Shown here piece after piece: positions 13,653-26,518 of a DNA stretch of 64,000 nucleotides. Both the position numbers and the translations under genes were made by a program. The notes beneath the pieces are model-generated. The model ran no database searches. It saw only the letters and a list, made by a program, of their open reading frames with translations, and was not told the origin of the DNA. The first letter of the stretch is position 1, and each line of letters opens with the position of its first letter. Origin of the DNA: Williamsia muralis (GTDB lineage: Bacteria; Actinomycetota; Actinomycetes; Mycobacteriales; Mycobacteriaceae); contig NZ_PEBD01000005.1 in the NCBI RefSeq assembly GCF_002735905.1, forward strand, positions 405,768-469,767. Reading direction: 5' to 3'.

Positions 13653-13955
13653 CTACTCGCCTTCGGTGTGCTCGAGAAGGTCCGCGTGGATCTCGCGCAT
13701 GGCGATGGAGAGAGGCTTCTCCTGGAGGCCCGGCTCGACGAGGGGTCCGACGTACTCGAGGATGCCGTCACCGAGCTGGTTGTAGTAGTCGTTGATCTGA
13801 CGCGCACGCTTGGCGGCGTAGATGACCAGCGCGTACTTCGAAGAAGCGCGTTCCAGCAGCTCGTCGATCGGCGGGTTCGTGATGCCCAGGGGTGTGTCAT
13901 ACGCGGTTGCGTCGACCTCGCCGATGAACTCGTCTGGGGTGGTCAAGCTGCTCAC
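13653..13955 (-). CDS. rpoZ: DNA-directed RNA polymerase omega subunit
   Basis: Omega assists assembly of the beta-prime subunit into RNA polymerase and contributes to (p)ppGpp responses in some bacteria. The 100-residue length fits the actinobacterial form. The conserved core [16 protein letters not shown] followed by AAKRARQIN is visible at about 29-54. The GTG start at 13955 is preceded by AGGAG. The order gmk-rpoZ-coaBC with short gaps (7 and 32 bases) is conserved in many bacteria and implies a common transcript from the mihF promoter region. Confidence 0.97.
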   Translation of the reverse strand: MSSLTTPDEFIGEVDATAYDTPLGITNPPIDELLERASSKYALVIYAAKRARQINDYYNQLGDGILEYVGPLVEPGLQEKPLSIAMREIHADLLEHTEGE

Positions 13956-13962
13956 ATTGCTC

Positions 13963-14553
13963 CTACGAATTATTCAAATGGGATTCAACCAGCAAGGATA
14001 CCAAGTGCTTGGCCACCGAGTCGACTTCGTCGTTCACCACGACGTGGTCGAACTCGTCGGCACTGTCCAATTCGGCCTTCGCGGTCTGCAGTCGCCGCTC
14101 GATCACCTCGTCGGATTCGGTCCCGCGGCCGCGCAGCCGGGACACCAGTTCGTCCCAGCTCGGCGGCGCGAGGAACACTGTCACGGCCTCCGGTACCGCT
14201 GCCCTGATGTTGCGGGCTCCGGCCAGATCGACCTCGACGAGCGTGGGCCTACCCTGCTCCATCGCCTCGAACACCGGCCGCGAGGGTGTGCCCGAACGTT
14301 GCAGCCCCCCGTGGATCTCGGCCCACTCCAGCAGTTCGCCGTCGGCGATCAACCGGTCGAACTCACCCGGGGTGACAAAAAAGTAGTCGCGTCCATCGAC
14401 CTCACCGGCGCGCGGGGCACGGGTGGTCGCAGAGACGCTGAACATCAGGTCGGGCAACAGTTCGCGCAGCCGCCGGACCACGCTGGACTTTCCGACAGCA
14501 GAAGGGCCGGCCAATACGAGAAGCCGGCCCCTCTGTCGTTGTTCTGGGCTCAC
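13963..14553 (-). CDS. gmk: guanylate kinase
   Basis: Gmk phosphorylates GMP to GDP with ATP. The 196-residue protein has the P-loop GPSAVGKS at 16-23, the GMP-binding stretch [21 protein letters not shown] around 39-59, and a lid region near 140-155. The GTG start at 14553 lies ten bases after mihF and the stop lies seven bases before rpoZ. Together with pyrR, apt and rel elsewhere in the window, it belongs to nucleotide supply. Confidence 0.97.
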   Translation of the reverse strand: MSPEQRQRGRLLVLAGPSAVGKSSVVRRLRELLPDLMFSVSATTRAPRAGEVDGRDYFFVTPGEFDRLIADGELLEWAEIHGGLQRSGTPSRPVFEAMEQGRPTLVEVDLAGARNIRAAVPEAVTVFLAPPSWDELVSRLRGRGTESDEVIERRLQTAKAELDSADEFDHVVVNDEVDSVAKHLVSLLVESHLNNS

Positions 14554-14563
14554 TTAGAGGCGA

Positions 14564-14881
14564 TCAGGCAAAGTCGAACTTAGCCAACAACGCCTTACGC
14601 TGCCGGTCACCCAGGCCACGCAAACGGCGGGTCGGGGCGATCTCGAGCTCGGTCATGATCTCCTGCGCCTTGACCTTGCCCACCTTGGGCAGGGCCTCGA
14701 GCAACGCCGACACCTTCATCTTGCCCAAGATCTCGTCGTTCTCGGCGTCCTTGAGAACCTGCTTCAGATCGGTGCCGCCTCGCTTCAGGCGCTCCTTGAG
14801 CTCCGCACGGGCCCGGCGAGCGGCAGCTGCCTTCTCCAATGCAGCGGCGCGCTGCTCGTCGGTCAACTGGGGAAGGGCCAC
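14564..14881 (-). CDS. mihF: integration host factor, actinobacterial type
   Basis: MihF is the small nucleoid-associated protein first found as the host factor for mycobacteriophage L5 integration; it bends DNA and is essential in mycobacteria. The 105-residue product has a basic, lysine- and arginine-rich N-terminal helix and a C-terminal helix-two-turn-helix-like part (LLEALPKVGKVKAQEIM, about 61-77). The GTG start at 14881 follows GGAGG by four bases. It is the first gene of mihF-gmk-rpoZ-coaBC-metK and has a leader of more than 150 bases with two small hairpins (14941-14956 and 14982-14996). Confidence 0.95.
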   Translation of the reverse strand: MALPQLTDEQRAAALEKAAAARRARAELKERLKRGGTDLKQVLKDAENDEILGKMKVSALLEALPKVGKVKAQEIMTELEIAPTRRLRGLGDRQRKALLAKFDFA

Positions 14882-15378
14882 GGTTCCTCCGATTTCGTCT
14901 GTGTGATTCTCTGCCCCGCGCCGGTGGCGTCAGGGCGTCCGCCTCTGTGGGGAGGCAGCGAAAGCGACCGTACCCACGCACGTCGCCTTTTGCGACCCCC
15001 ACCCCGGCATTCCCCCACTAAAACGGGTGTTGTAAGCCTTTCGAACGAGCTTCCCCGCCGTCGCACATAAGTAGCAGTTAAATCTGTCTAGTATCTGATT
15101 GATCAAACGAATGACGTTGCCAGACAACGGCATTCGCAGCACTCAACGGAAATGTCGAGCATCATGGCGTAGGTCACATCCCTGGTGCTGCTGTGACGGG
15201 TGTTCCGCGCAGGGATTTTTCGAAGTTTTTTGTCGGTGCGCGCGTGTCGGAGGGCCGTGTGACCTGTGCGAATGCCCACCCGACCGCATCGATGGCCCCG
15301 TGAAACGCGTTCACTGTCTCGTGTTAGATGTGGATCGCACACACTGACAATTCTCAGCCGGGACGGGGTTTCATCATC
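14882..15378. other. intergenic region with mihF leader and candidate small RNA
   Basis: This is the only gap above 300 bases. The left part (14882-15060) is GC-rich and is the leader of mihF on the minus strand, with inverted repeats GCCTC/GAGGC (14941-14956) and GTCGC/GCGAC (14982-14996). The part from 15068 to 15120 is conspicuously AT-rich and probably holds promoters. On the plus strand, hairpins and a T-tract up to 15232 look like a small RNA. A 15-bp imperfect dyad GTGAA-N5-TTCAC (15300-15314) lies 65 bases before the hydrolase start and could be an operator. I find no convincing protein-coding frame here. Confidence 0.6.
15101..15232 (+). ncRNA. candidate structured small RNA with intrinsic terminator
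   Basis: A -10-like hexamer TAGTAT lies at 15089-15094. Downstream is a strong hairpin: CGAATG (15108-15113) pairs with CATTCG (15131-15136) and CGTTG (15115-15119) with CAACG (15125-15129), with loop CCAGA. GCAGCAC (15136-15142) can pair with GTGCTGC (15185-15191), though each arm shares one base with a neighbouring stem. The last hairpin CTGTG-A-CGG / CCG-CGCAG (15191-15212, loop GTGTT) is followed by GGATTTTT and a second T6 run, as in an intrinsic terminator. No gene ends upstream on this strand, so the terminator needs another explanation. Start and end are estimates; no -35 match is clear. Confidence 0.4.
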
Positions 15379-16572
15379 GTGACCAACCAACAGACTCCGC
15401 GAGAGAGTCTGCTGCCCGATCGGCTCCGGAACCTCTACGCACTGACCATCGGTGACGGCATCCGCGATGAGGTGTCGACCGAGAACGTCCTGCTGCACGA
15501 CGAACCGCACCGTCGTCTGCGCCGGTTCGGGAACGCCGAGCGACTCCGTGTCGCTCGCCGCGCCGGGCACCCGCCGGTGGTACTCGTTCCGCCGATTGCC
15601 GCGCCCGCCAGCTGCTACGACCTCGACCCCGATCACTCGTTGGTCAACCACTTGCTCCAGACCGGACGCATCCCGTACGTGCTCGACATCGGCGAGATCC
15701 GGAGAAGCGACCGACACCTCGGTTTCGAAGACTTCTTCGACGACATCGTCCCGCAGGCGATCACCCGCGCGCAGACTGATTTTTATGCCGCGGATCAGGA
15801 CATCTCGAGACGCACCGATGGTCCCGGTGAGGTGGACCTGGTGGCATGGAGTCTCGGCGGAACGATCAGCCTGCTCACCGTCGCCGCAGATCCCGCCCTG
15901 CCCGTCCGATCGGTCACAGCCGTGGGCACTCCCCTGGACTACGCGCTGGTACCCCCTTATCCCCTCGTGCGGCAATTGACCCGGCCGACCAAGGGTCTGG
16001 CGGTCACCGGCATTCTCCGGCTGCTCGGTGGCATCCCGGCGCCACTGGTGCAGATCGGCTACCGCGGCACTGCATGGCAACGCGAGCTGAAGAAACCGGC
16101 CTTCATCCTGTCCAACCTCGGTGACACCGAGAAGCTCGCACGGATGGAGATCGTCAATCGCTTCCAGCGAGAGTTCCCGGGCTACCCGGGCCGCCTGGCC
16201 GAACAGATGTGGGAGTGCTTCATCTATCGGGGTGAACTGGCGACCGGCGTGCTCGACCTCGGCGGGCGCCGCATCGACCTGACGAGCATCGGGGTCCCGG
16301 TCCAGCTGTTCGGGAGCCATCGCGACGCCATCGTGCCGTGGGCAGCTGCCCGGCACGGTGTCGACCTGCTCGAGGGATCACCACAGGTCCACTTCGACAC
16401 CGTCGAGACGAGCCATCTGGGATTGATCGCCGGGCCCGACGCCATCTCCGGCACGTGGCCGCGTATCGATCAGTTCCTGGAGTCATTGCCGGTGAACTCC
16501 GCGCCGGCAGACGAGACCACACCTCACGGCGACGCCCGGGCCGAGGCACTCGAACAGGAGGTCTCGGGCTAG
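15379..16572 (+). CDS. PHA synthase-like alpha/beta hydrolase with a serine nucleophile
   Basis: The 397-residue protein has the fold and motif spacing of class III polyhydroxyalkanoate synthases and their relatives: an oxyanion region VLVPPIAAP (68-76), a nucleophile elbow VAWSLGG (155-161), an acid in GSHRDAIVPW (D316) and a histidine in SHLG (H346). True PHA synthases use cysteine in the elbow; here it is serine S158 and the first glycine is alanine, so an esterase, lipase or depolymerase activity is more likely than polymerisation. Substrate unknown. The GTG at 15379 is my start; an ATG 17 codons upstream is possible. No phaP or phaB gene is near. Its TAG shares four bases with the pyrF stop on the other strand. 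Confidence 0.8.
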   Translation: MTNQQTPRESLLPDRLRNLYALTIGDGIRDEVSTENVLLHDEPHRRLRRFGNAERLRVARRAGHPPVVLVPPIAAPASCYDLDPDHSLVNHLLQTGRIPYVLDIGEIRRSDRHLGFEDFFDDIVPQAITRAQTDFYAADQDISRRTDGPGEVDLVAWSLGGTISLLTVAADPALPVRSVTAVGTPLDYALVPPYPLVRQLTRPTKGLAVTGILRLLGGIPAPLVQIGYRGTAWQRELKKPAFILSNLGDTEKLARMEIVNRFQREFPGYPGRLAEQMWECFIYRGELATGVLDLGGRRIDLTSIGVPVQLFGSHRDAIVPWAAARHGVDLLEGSPQVHFDTVETSHLGLIAGPDAISGTWPRIDQFLESLPVNSAPADETTPHGDARAEALEQEVSG

Positions 16573-17429
16573 GCCTGGTCCCCGAACGCCGCCTCGATCT
16601 CGTCCCGGGTGCGGCGCGCGGCATCGCGCAGTGCTGTCACATCGGGGCCGTGACGCAGCACCGAGCGGGAGCTGGCCGGCAGCACCCACCGTTGATCGGC
16701 GTCGGCGAACACAGCGGGCAGATCGCTCGCCGCGGCTCCTTGGGCACCAAGGCCCGGGGCCAGGATCGGCGCGCCCAGTTCCGCCAGCTGCAGGCCGTGG
16801 TGCCGGGTCGCGCCGACCACCAGTCCGACGGTCGCGCGACCATCGGAGTTTTCTGCCGCAGCCGCATCGACGATGCTCTGGGCCACTGTGACGCCACCGT
16901 CGCCCCGGGCCAGCTGGAGCGACTCCCCCTCAGGGTTGGAGGTGCGGGCCAGCGCGAACACGGCCCTTCCCTCCGAGCGCGCGAGTTCGATGGCGGGGCT
17001 CAGTGATCCGAAGCCGAGGTACGGCGAGACGGTCAGGGCATCTGCGCACAGCGGTGATGCCGGCTCGAGCCAAGCCCGCGCGTACGCGGCCATCGTCGAT
17101 CCGATGTCGCCGCGTTTCCCGTCGGCGATGACCAGCGCGCCACCGGCCTGACAACCGCTGATCACCGACTCCAGAGCCGCGAAACCTGCAGAACCGAACG
17201 TCTCGAAAAACGCCACCTGGGGTTTGATCACCGCGACGGACCCGGCAAAGGCCTCGACACAGATGTCACCGAACGCACGGACGCCCGCAGCGTCGACCGA
17301 CAGTCCCCACGCCTCGAGCAGTTCCGGGTGGGGGTCGATACCCGCGCACAACCGGCCGCGGTCGGTGACCGCCGCCCGGTAGCGGTCGGCGAACGATGTG
17401 TCGCCGACCGCACCCGATGCCGCGTCCAC
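16569..17429 (-). CDS. pyrF: orotidine 5'-phosphate decarboxylase (type 2)
   Basis: PyrF makes UMP, the last step of de novo pyrimidine synthesis. The 286-residue length and the KPQVAFFE (69-76) and DGKRGDIG (103-110) motifs identify the longer type 2 family typical of actinobacteria; the catalytic Asp-Lys-Asp array is D103, K105 and D108. The GTG start at 17429 follows the carB stop with no gap. It closes the pyrR-B-C-carA-carB-pyrF operon. Its TAG stop lies in the palindrome CTAG (16569-16572) that also supplies the stop of the convergent hydrolase gene. Confidence 0.97.
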   Translation of the reverse strand: MDAASGAVGDTSFADRYRAAVTDRGRLCAGIDPHPELLEAWGLSVDAAGVRAFGDICVEAFAGSVAVIKPQVAFFETFGSAGFAALESVISGCQAGGALVIADGKRGDIGSTMAAYARAWLEPASPLCADALTVSPYLGFGSLSPAIELARSEGRAVFALARTSNPEGESLQLARGDGGVTVAQSIVDAAAAENSDGRATVGLVVGATRHHGLQLAELGAPILAPGLGAQGAAASDLPAVFADADQRWVLPASSRSVLRHGPDVTALRDAARRTRDEIEAAFGDQA

Positions 17430-20764
<3,335 letters not shown>

Positions 20765-20765
<1 letters not shown>

Positions 20766-21940
20766 CAGGCACGCGCTCCTTGCAGCAGAGAGACGAACTT
20801 CTCGAAGAGGTACGCGGCGTCGTGGGGTCCTGCCGCGGCCTCGGGGTGATATTGGACGGAAAACGCTCGGCCGTCGATGAGCTCGATGCCTTCCACCGTG
20901 CCGTCGTTGGCGCAGGTGTGGCTGATCCGGGCACGCCCGAGGTCGCTGTCGAACTCTTCGCCGGCCTCACCCTCCAGGGCGAACCCGTGATTCTGGGCGG
21001 TGATCGACACGGCTCCGGTCGTATGGTCGACCACCGGGATGTTGATTCCGCGGTGGCCGAACTTCATCTTGTAGGTACCCCGGCCGAGTGCACGGCCCAG
21101 GATCTGGTTCCCGAAGCAGATGCCGAACAGCGGGATCCCGTCACCGAGCACGCTGCGGGTGAAGTCCACCGGGTGGTCGGCGGTCGCGGGGTCGCCCGGT
21201 CCGTTGGACAGGAACACGCCGTCCGGTTTGATGTCGGCTATGGCGTCGTACGAGGTGCCCGCCGGCAGTACGTGCACCCGCACACCGTGCTGGGCGAACA
21301 TGCGCGGGGTGTTGGTCTTGATCCCCAGGTCGAGCGCCGCCACCGTGAACCGGGGTTCGCCCTCGGGTTCGACGACGTATCCGTCGGTGGTCGACACCTC
21401 ACCGGCCAAATCGGCACCGGACATCTCAGGCGCCTCGACCACCCGCCGGAGCAGTTCGTCCGACCCGGCGAGCGCATCTCCGGAGAAGATCCCGGCCCGC
21501 ATCGACCCGTGATCGCGCAGGGTGCGCACAACAGTACGGGTGTCGATGCCTGCGATGCCGACGATGCCCTGGTTGATCAACTCGTCTTCCAGGCTGCCCG
21601 TGGCGCGCCAACTCGACACTCGTCGGCTCGGGTTGCGCACGGCGTACCCACTCACCCAGATTTTGCCGGTGTCGTCGTTGGTGGCGCTGGGATCATCCGC
21701 GCCGTAACGACTTTCGCCGTCCTCGGTGTTCCATCCGGTGTTGCCGATCTGCGGCGCGGTGGCCACCACGATCTGCCGGTGGTAGCTGGGGTCGGTGAGT
21801 GTCTCCTGATATCCGGTCATCGCCGTGCAGAAGACGGCTTCTCCGAGAGTCTGGCCGAGCGCTCCGAAGCTCGTCCCGACGTAACGTTCACCGTTCTCGA
21901 GTACCAGCACCGCGGTGGTGGCCGGTTGTTGCTGTGTCAC
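20765..21940 (-). CDS. carA: carbamoyl-phosphate synthase small chain (glutaminase)
   Basis: CarA hydrolyses glutamine and channels ammonia to CarB. The 391-residue protein has the N-terminal CPSase small-chain domain (about 5-145) and a C-terminal class I glutamine amidotransferase domain (about 200-390) with the triad C275 (GICFGNQ), H365 and E367 (QYHPE). The GTG start at 21940 overlaps the stop of the PH-like membrane gene as GTGA; the frame is open 13 codons further upstream but only into that gene. It overlaps carB by one base. Confidence 0.97.
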
Positions 21941-22440
21941 TGCTTCTTCTTTCCGTCCTGCTCGAGAGGTTTGACCCATTGTGGGTAGATGGTCTTGTCG
22001 TCTGCGCGAATGCCCGAATCGATCTCGGTTCCCGACGGGAGGAGCCAGCGGATGACGAGGACGCCGTCCGCGGTCATCACCTTCCCTGCCAGGCCCCTTT
22101 CGGTGCGGATCGCGGTGATTTGGTCGTCCGGTATCCAGATCGGGTTGGCACCGGTGCGGTCGATGAGGATCCCGGCGTCGAAGCGGCTGATCTCCGCAAC
22201 GGCACGGTCCCCGTAGTCACCGACGGCCACCCGGTCCTGCCAGCTGGGCGCGATGGTCGATCCGACGTACAACCCCGTGTGCGGGCCCAGCCGACGTGGT
22301 CCGAGAGTGGCAGGCACTTCGGGGAACGCACCGAGGAGCAACTCTTGTCGGCGGCCACGGCCTCGCCAACCGAGCAGCATCAGGCCGACGATGCCGCCCC
22401 AGGCGAGAACAACGATCAGGATCACGACTACACCGGTCAT
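21937..22440 (-). CDS. single-pass membrane protein with PH-like domain (Rv1382 family)
   Basis: The protein has 167 residues. One membrane helix (about 4-24, [20 protein letters not shown]) is followed by a basic stretch RGRGRRQ and a soluble domain rich in beta strands that resembles bacterial PH-like domains. The ATG at 22440 overlaps the pyrC stop and the TGA overlaps the carA start, so it is embedded in the pyrimidine operon by coupling on both sides. The same arrangement, pyrC-unknown-carA, occurs in Mycobacterium tuberculosis (Rv1381-Rv1382-Rv1383). No enzymatic motif is visible. It may tether or sense something at the membrane, but that is inference. Confidence 0.85.
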   Translation of the reverse strand: MTGVVVILIVVLAWGGIVGLMLLGWRGRGRRQELLLGAFPEVPATLGPRRLGPHTGLYVGSTIAPSWQDRVAVGDYGDRAVAEISRFDAGILIDRTGANPIWIPDDQITAIRTERGLAGKVMTADGVLVIRWLLPSGTEIDSGIRADDKTIYPQWVKPLEQDGKKKQ

Positions 22441-23738
22441 CGGGGCGCCCGGACCTTGCCGCCGTGGTTGGTCACCTCGCCGCGCAACACCGTCGCGACC
22501 ACAACGCCGGGCAGGGTGAGACCGTCGAACGGTGAGTTCTCCGAGAGGCTGGCCAGCGCACCGGATTCCACTGTCCATTCCGTATCCGGATCGACCAGGG
22601 CCAGGTTCGCCGGTTCACCGACCACGATCGGGCGGCCGTGGTCGGACAGCCCGGTGATCTCTGCGGGCCGTTCGCTCATCACCTTGGCGACCCCGCGCCA
22701 GTCGAGCAGACCGGGTTCGACCATCGTCTGCACGACGATCGAGAGGGCGGTCTGCAGTCCGAGCATGCCCGGCCTCGCGTTGGCGAACTCGCAGCACTTA
22801 TCCTGCGCGGCGTGGGGCGCGTGGTCCGTGGCCACACAGTCGATGATCCCGTCGGCGAGTGCCTGCCGCAGGGCGGCCTTGTCGCGACCCTCACGGAGGG
22901 GCGGATTGACCTTGTTGACGGGGTCGTAGGTCTCCAGGCGGCTGTCATCGAGGAGCAAGTGATGTGGCGTGACCTCGGCCGTGATCGAAATGCCCTGTCC
23001 ACGAGCCCATTTGAGCAGCTCGACCGTGCCTTCGGTGGATGCGTGGCAGATGTGCACCCGTGCGCCTGCGTCGCGGGCGAGCAGCGCGTCGCGCGCGACG
23101 ATCGACTCCTCGGCCGCCCGTGGCCAGCCGGTGAGTCCGAGCCTGGCCGCGACGGCACCTTCGTGGGCGATGGCCCCCTCGGTGAGCCGCGGTTCCTCGG
23201 CGTGCTGGGCGATGAGTACGCCGAGACCCTTCGCGTACTCGAGCGCACGGCGCATGATCAGTGGATCGTAGACACACTTGCCGTCGTCGCTGAACATCCG
23301 CACCCCGCCGACGCCGGCGGCCATCGCGCCCATCTCGGCGAGTTGGGTGCCCCCGAGCCCGACCGTGACGGCGCCCACCGGATGGACATCCACGAGGCCC
23401 ACTTCTTGGCCGCGGCGCCAGACAAAATCGGTGATGACGGCACTGTCGGCGACCGGGTCGGTGTTGGCCATCGCGAACACCGCGGTGTAGCCACCCAAAG
23501 CCGCTGCCGCCGAACCGGTCTCGATGGTCTCGGTGTCTTCCCGGCCGGGTTCACGAAGGTGGGTGTGCATGTCGACGAAACCGGGCAGCAGCACAGCGCC
23601 CGCTCCGTCGAGCACATCGGCCGCCGCATCAGGCGCGATCGAGGCACCGATCTCGACGATCTCGCCACCCTCGATCAGGATGTCGACGGCGTCGTCGCCG
23701 TAGGGCCGAACATTGCGGATCAGGAGCTGCGCTGTCAT
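22437..23738 (-). CDS. pyrC: dihydroorotase
   Basis: PyrC cyclises carbamoyl aspartate to dihydroorotate. The 433-residue length marks the longer class I form. Zinc ligands appear as [10 protein letters not shown] (about 56-65), further histidines in IAQHAEE and ICHAST, the bridging acid region FSDDGK, and the catalytic aspartate in ATDHAPH. The ATG at 23738 overlaps the pyrB stop (ATGA). Class I dihydroorotases often associate with aspartate transcarbamoylase, which fits the neighbouring pyrB. The gene for dihydroorotate dehydrogenase is not in this operon, as in mycobacteria. Confidence 0.97.
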   Translation of the reverse strand: MTAQLLIRNVRPYGDDAVDILIEGGEIVEIGASIAPDAAADVLDGAGAVLLPGFVDMHTHLREPGREDTETIETGSAAAALGGYTAVFAMANTDPVADSAVITDFVWRRGQEVGLVDVHPVGAVTVGLGGTQLAEMGAMAAGVGGVRMFSDDGKCVYDPLIMRRALEYAKGLGVLIAQHAEEPRLTEGAIAHEGAVAARLGLTGWPRAAEESIVARDALLARDAGARVHICHASTEGTVELLKWARGQGISITAEVTPHHLLLDDSRLETYDPVNKVNPPLREGRDKAALRQALADGIIDCVATDHAPHAAQDKCCEFANARPGMLGLQTALSIVVQTMVEPGLLDWRGVAKVMSERPAEITGLSDHGRPIVVGEPANLALVDPDTEWTVESGALASLSENSPFDGLTLPGVVVATVLRGEVTNHGGKVRAPR

Positions 23739-24678
23739 GCCACGCCCTCGCTCTCGGTTCCGACCAGCAACGTGAACAGCACGGCCATCCGCATATGCAC
23801 TCCGTTCGAGACCTGTTGCAGCACAGTTGCTTTGGGCGAATCCGCCACCGAGAACCCGATCTCCATGCCCCGCAGCATCGGTCCCGGGTGCAGCACCACG
23901 GCGTGGTCGGCGAGCAACGCCGACCGACGGTCGCTGAGCCCGTACCGAATGGAGTACTCGCGCGCAGACGGGAAGAAACCGCCGTTCATCCGCTCGGCCT
24001 GAACGCGTAGCAGCATGACGGCATCGACGGCGGCGAGTTCGGCATCGAGACTGTGTGACACCTCGACGGGCCACGCCTCGACACCCACGGGCAGCAGCGT
24101 GGGCGGAGCGACGAGAACCACCTGCGCCCCGAGCATGGCCAGGAGGTGCGCGTTGGAGCGGGCCACCCGCGAATGCAGCACATCGCCGACGATCGCGATC
24201 CTGCGGCCTTCGAGCGAGCCGAGCCGCTGCCGCAGCGTCAGAGCATCGAGCAGCGCCTGGGTCGGGTGTTCGTGGGTTCCGTCACCGGCGTTGATCACCG
24301 ATGGTCCGGTGCCCTCTTCCCATGTCCACTGCGCGATCTGATGGGCCGCACCCGATGCGGGATGTCGAACGATCAACGCGTCCGCTCCGGCGGCGCGAAG
24401 GGTCTTGGCCGTGTCGCGCAACGACTCCCCCTTGTTCGCCGAGGAGCTCGACGCGCTGACGTTGATCACGTCGGCGCTCATCCACTTGCCCGCAACCTCG
24501 AAGGACACGCGGGTACGGGTGGAGTTCTCGTAGAACACGGTCATGATGGTCCGGCCGCGCAACGTCGGCAGCTTCTTGATCTCGCGGCCCACCAGGGCCT
24601 GCTCGAACCGTTCGGCCTCGTCGAGGAGCTCGGTGGCCGACTCGCGGGTCAGGTCGGACACCGACAGCAGATGCCGCA

Positions 24679-24679
<1 letters not shown>
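23735..24679 (-). CDS. pyrB: aspartate carbamoyltransferase catalytic chain
   Basis: PyrB joins carbamoyl phosphate and aspartate. The 314-residue protein shows the carbamoyl-phosphate motif STRTR at 53-57, K83 in the mobile loop [13 protein letters not shown] from 138, and the aspartate-binding HPGPMLRG. No pyrI regulatory chain is present, so control should come from PyrR and from product inhibition of the carbamoyl-phosphate synthase. The ATG shares one base with the pyrR stop (TGATG). Confidence 0.98.
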
Positions 24680-25334
<655 letters not shown>

Positions 25335-25412
25335 AAAATGCCTTCGTCCAGAACAGTTCGTGCATCAGGTTATCAGGCCGGGGCCGCGGCACCGCGACGG
25401 CACCGGCCGGTC

Positions 25413-25889
25413 TCACGCGTCCTCGGACGGTGACTGCTGCCCCAGCGACGCACGTACCTGCGGCGCGAGGAGCACGATGCGACCGAGCACACCGTTGACG
25501 AATCCAGGGGAATCGTCGGTCGAGAGTTCCTTGGCCAATTCGACGGCCTCGTCGACCACAACGGCGGTCGGGACGTCGGTGGTGTTGAACAACTCCCAGG
25601 TGGCGAGCCGCAGGATCGCACGATCCACGGCGGGGAGCCGCGGCAGCGTCCACTCACGCAGATGCGACTCGATCACCGAATCGATTTGGCGGGCATCGCC
25701 CGCGACACCCTCGATGATCTGAGCGGTGTAGTCGTGGATCTTGCCCACACTGTCGTCGCCGAGCGCGATCTCACGCCGCTGAGCGATCAGCTCGATCGGT
25801 GACTCGTTCTTGACCTCGGCCTCGAAGAGCAGGTCGACCGCGCGTTTGCGGGCCTTGTGGCGGGTGCCGGATTTCTTGACCAATGTCAC
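25413..25889 (-). CDS. nusB: transcription antitermination factor NusB
   Basis: NusB with NusE (S10) binds boxA RNA and supports antitermination of rRNA operons. The 158-residue all-helical protein shows the basic N-terminus [18 protein letters not shown] (8-25) and the conserved [16 protein letters not shown] (about 84-99) with [24 protein letters not shown] (about 114-137). Its GTG overlaps the efp stop (GTGA), the widely conserved efp-nusB pair. Confidence 0.97.
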   Translation of the reverse strand: MTLVKKSGTRHKARKRAVDLLFEAEVKNESPIELIAQRREIALGDDSVGKIHDYTAQIIEGVAGDARQIDSVIESHLREWTLPRLPAVDRAILRLATWELFNTTDVPTAVVVDEAVELAKELSTDDSPGFVNGVLGRIVLLAPQVRASLGQQSPSEDA

Positions 25890-26449
25890 GAGTTGACGCG
25901 GCCGAGGTAGCTGCCGTCGCGCGAATCGACCTTCAGCTTGTCGCCTGTGTTGATGAACAACGGCACCTGGATCTCGGCACCGGTCTCCAAAGTCGCGGGT
26001 TTGGTGCCACCGGTGGAACGGTCGCCCTGGACGCCGGGATCGGTCTGGGACACCAGGAGTTCGACGGTGACCGGGAGTTCTATGTACAGCGGCACGCCTT
26101 CGTGCGTGGCCACCTGCACGGTCATGTTCTCGAGCATGAACTTGGCTCCGTCGCCCACGGTCTCCGGGTTGACGTTCAACTGCTCGAAGGTCTGCCCGTC
26201 CATGAACACGTAGTCGCTGCCGTCGTTGTACAGGTAGGTCATGTCACGACGGTCGACCGTCGCCGTCTCCACCTTGACTCCCGCGTTGAACGTCTTGTCG
26301 ACGGTCTTCCCCGAGAGCACGTTCTTGATCTTGGTCCGCACGAAGGCAGGACCCTTACCGGGCTTGACATGCTGGAACTCGAGGATCTGCCAGAGCTGAC
26401 CCTCCATGTTGAGCACCAAGCCGTTTTTGAAATCCGAAGTGTTGGCCAC
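25886..26449 (-). CDS. efp: translation elongation factor P
   Basis: EF-P relieves ribosome stalling at consecutive prolines. The 187-residue protein has the KOW-like N-terminal domain and two OB domains. The loop that reaches the peptidyl-transferase centre reads KPGKGPA, with lysine K32 between prolines (PGKGP), the form known in some bacteria to work without lysine modification. I chose GTG at 26449 ([10 protein letters not shown]), matching family length and with AGAGGA upstream; six further codons are open upstream. It is followed by nusB with a four-base overlap and lies 69 bases after pepQ. Confidence 0.97.
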   Translation of the reverse strand: MANTSDFKNGLVLNMEGQLWQILEFQHVKPGKGPAFVRTKIKNVLSGKTVDKTFNAGVKVETATVDRRDMTYLYNDGSDYVFMDGQTFEQLNVNPETVGDGAKFMLENMTVQVATHEGVPLYIELPVTVELLVSQTDPGVQGDRSTGGTKPATLETGAEIQVPLFINTGDKLKVDSRDGSYLGRVNS

Positions 26450-26518
26450 GTCTGTTCTTCCTCTCACCCGCCCCGGGCATCTTATTGCGCGACGTCCTGC
26501 TCGCGCCGGGGCGCACGG

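Noticed and set aside
15230..15252. TTGTCGGTG resembling the RecA-independent DNA-damage promoter motif (TTGTCRGTG-N8-TANNNT)
   Set aside because: The hexamer after eight bases is TCGGAG, not TANNNT, so only half of the motif is present.
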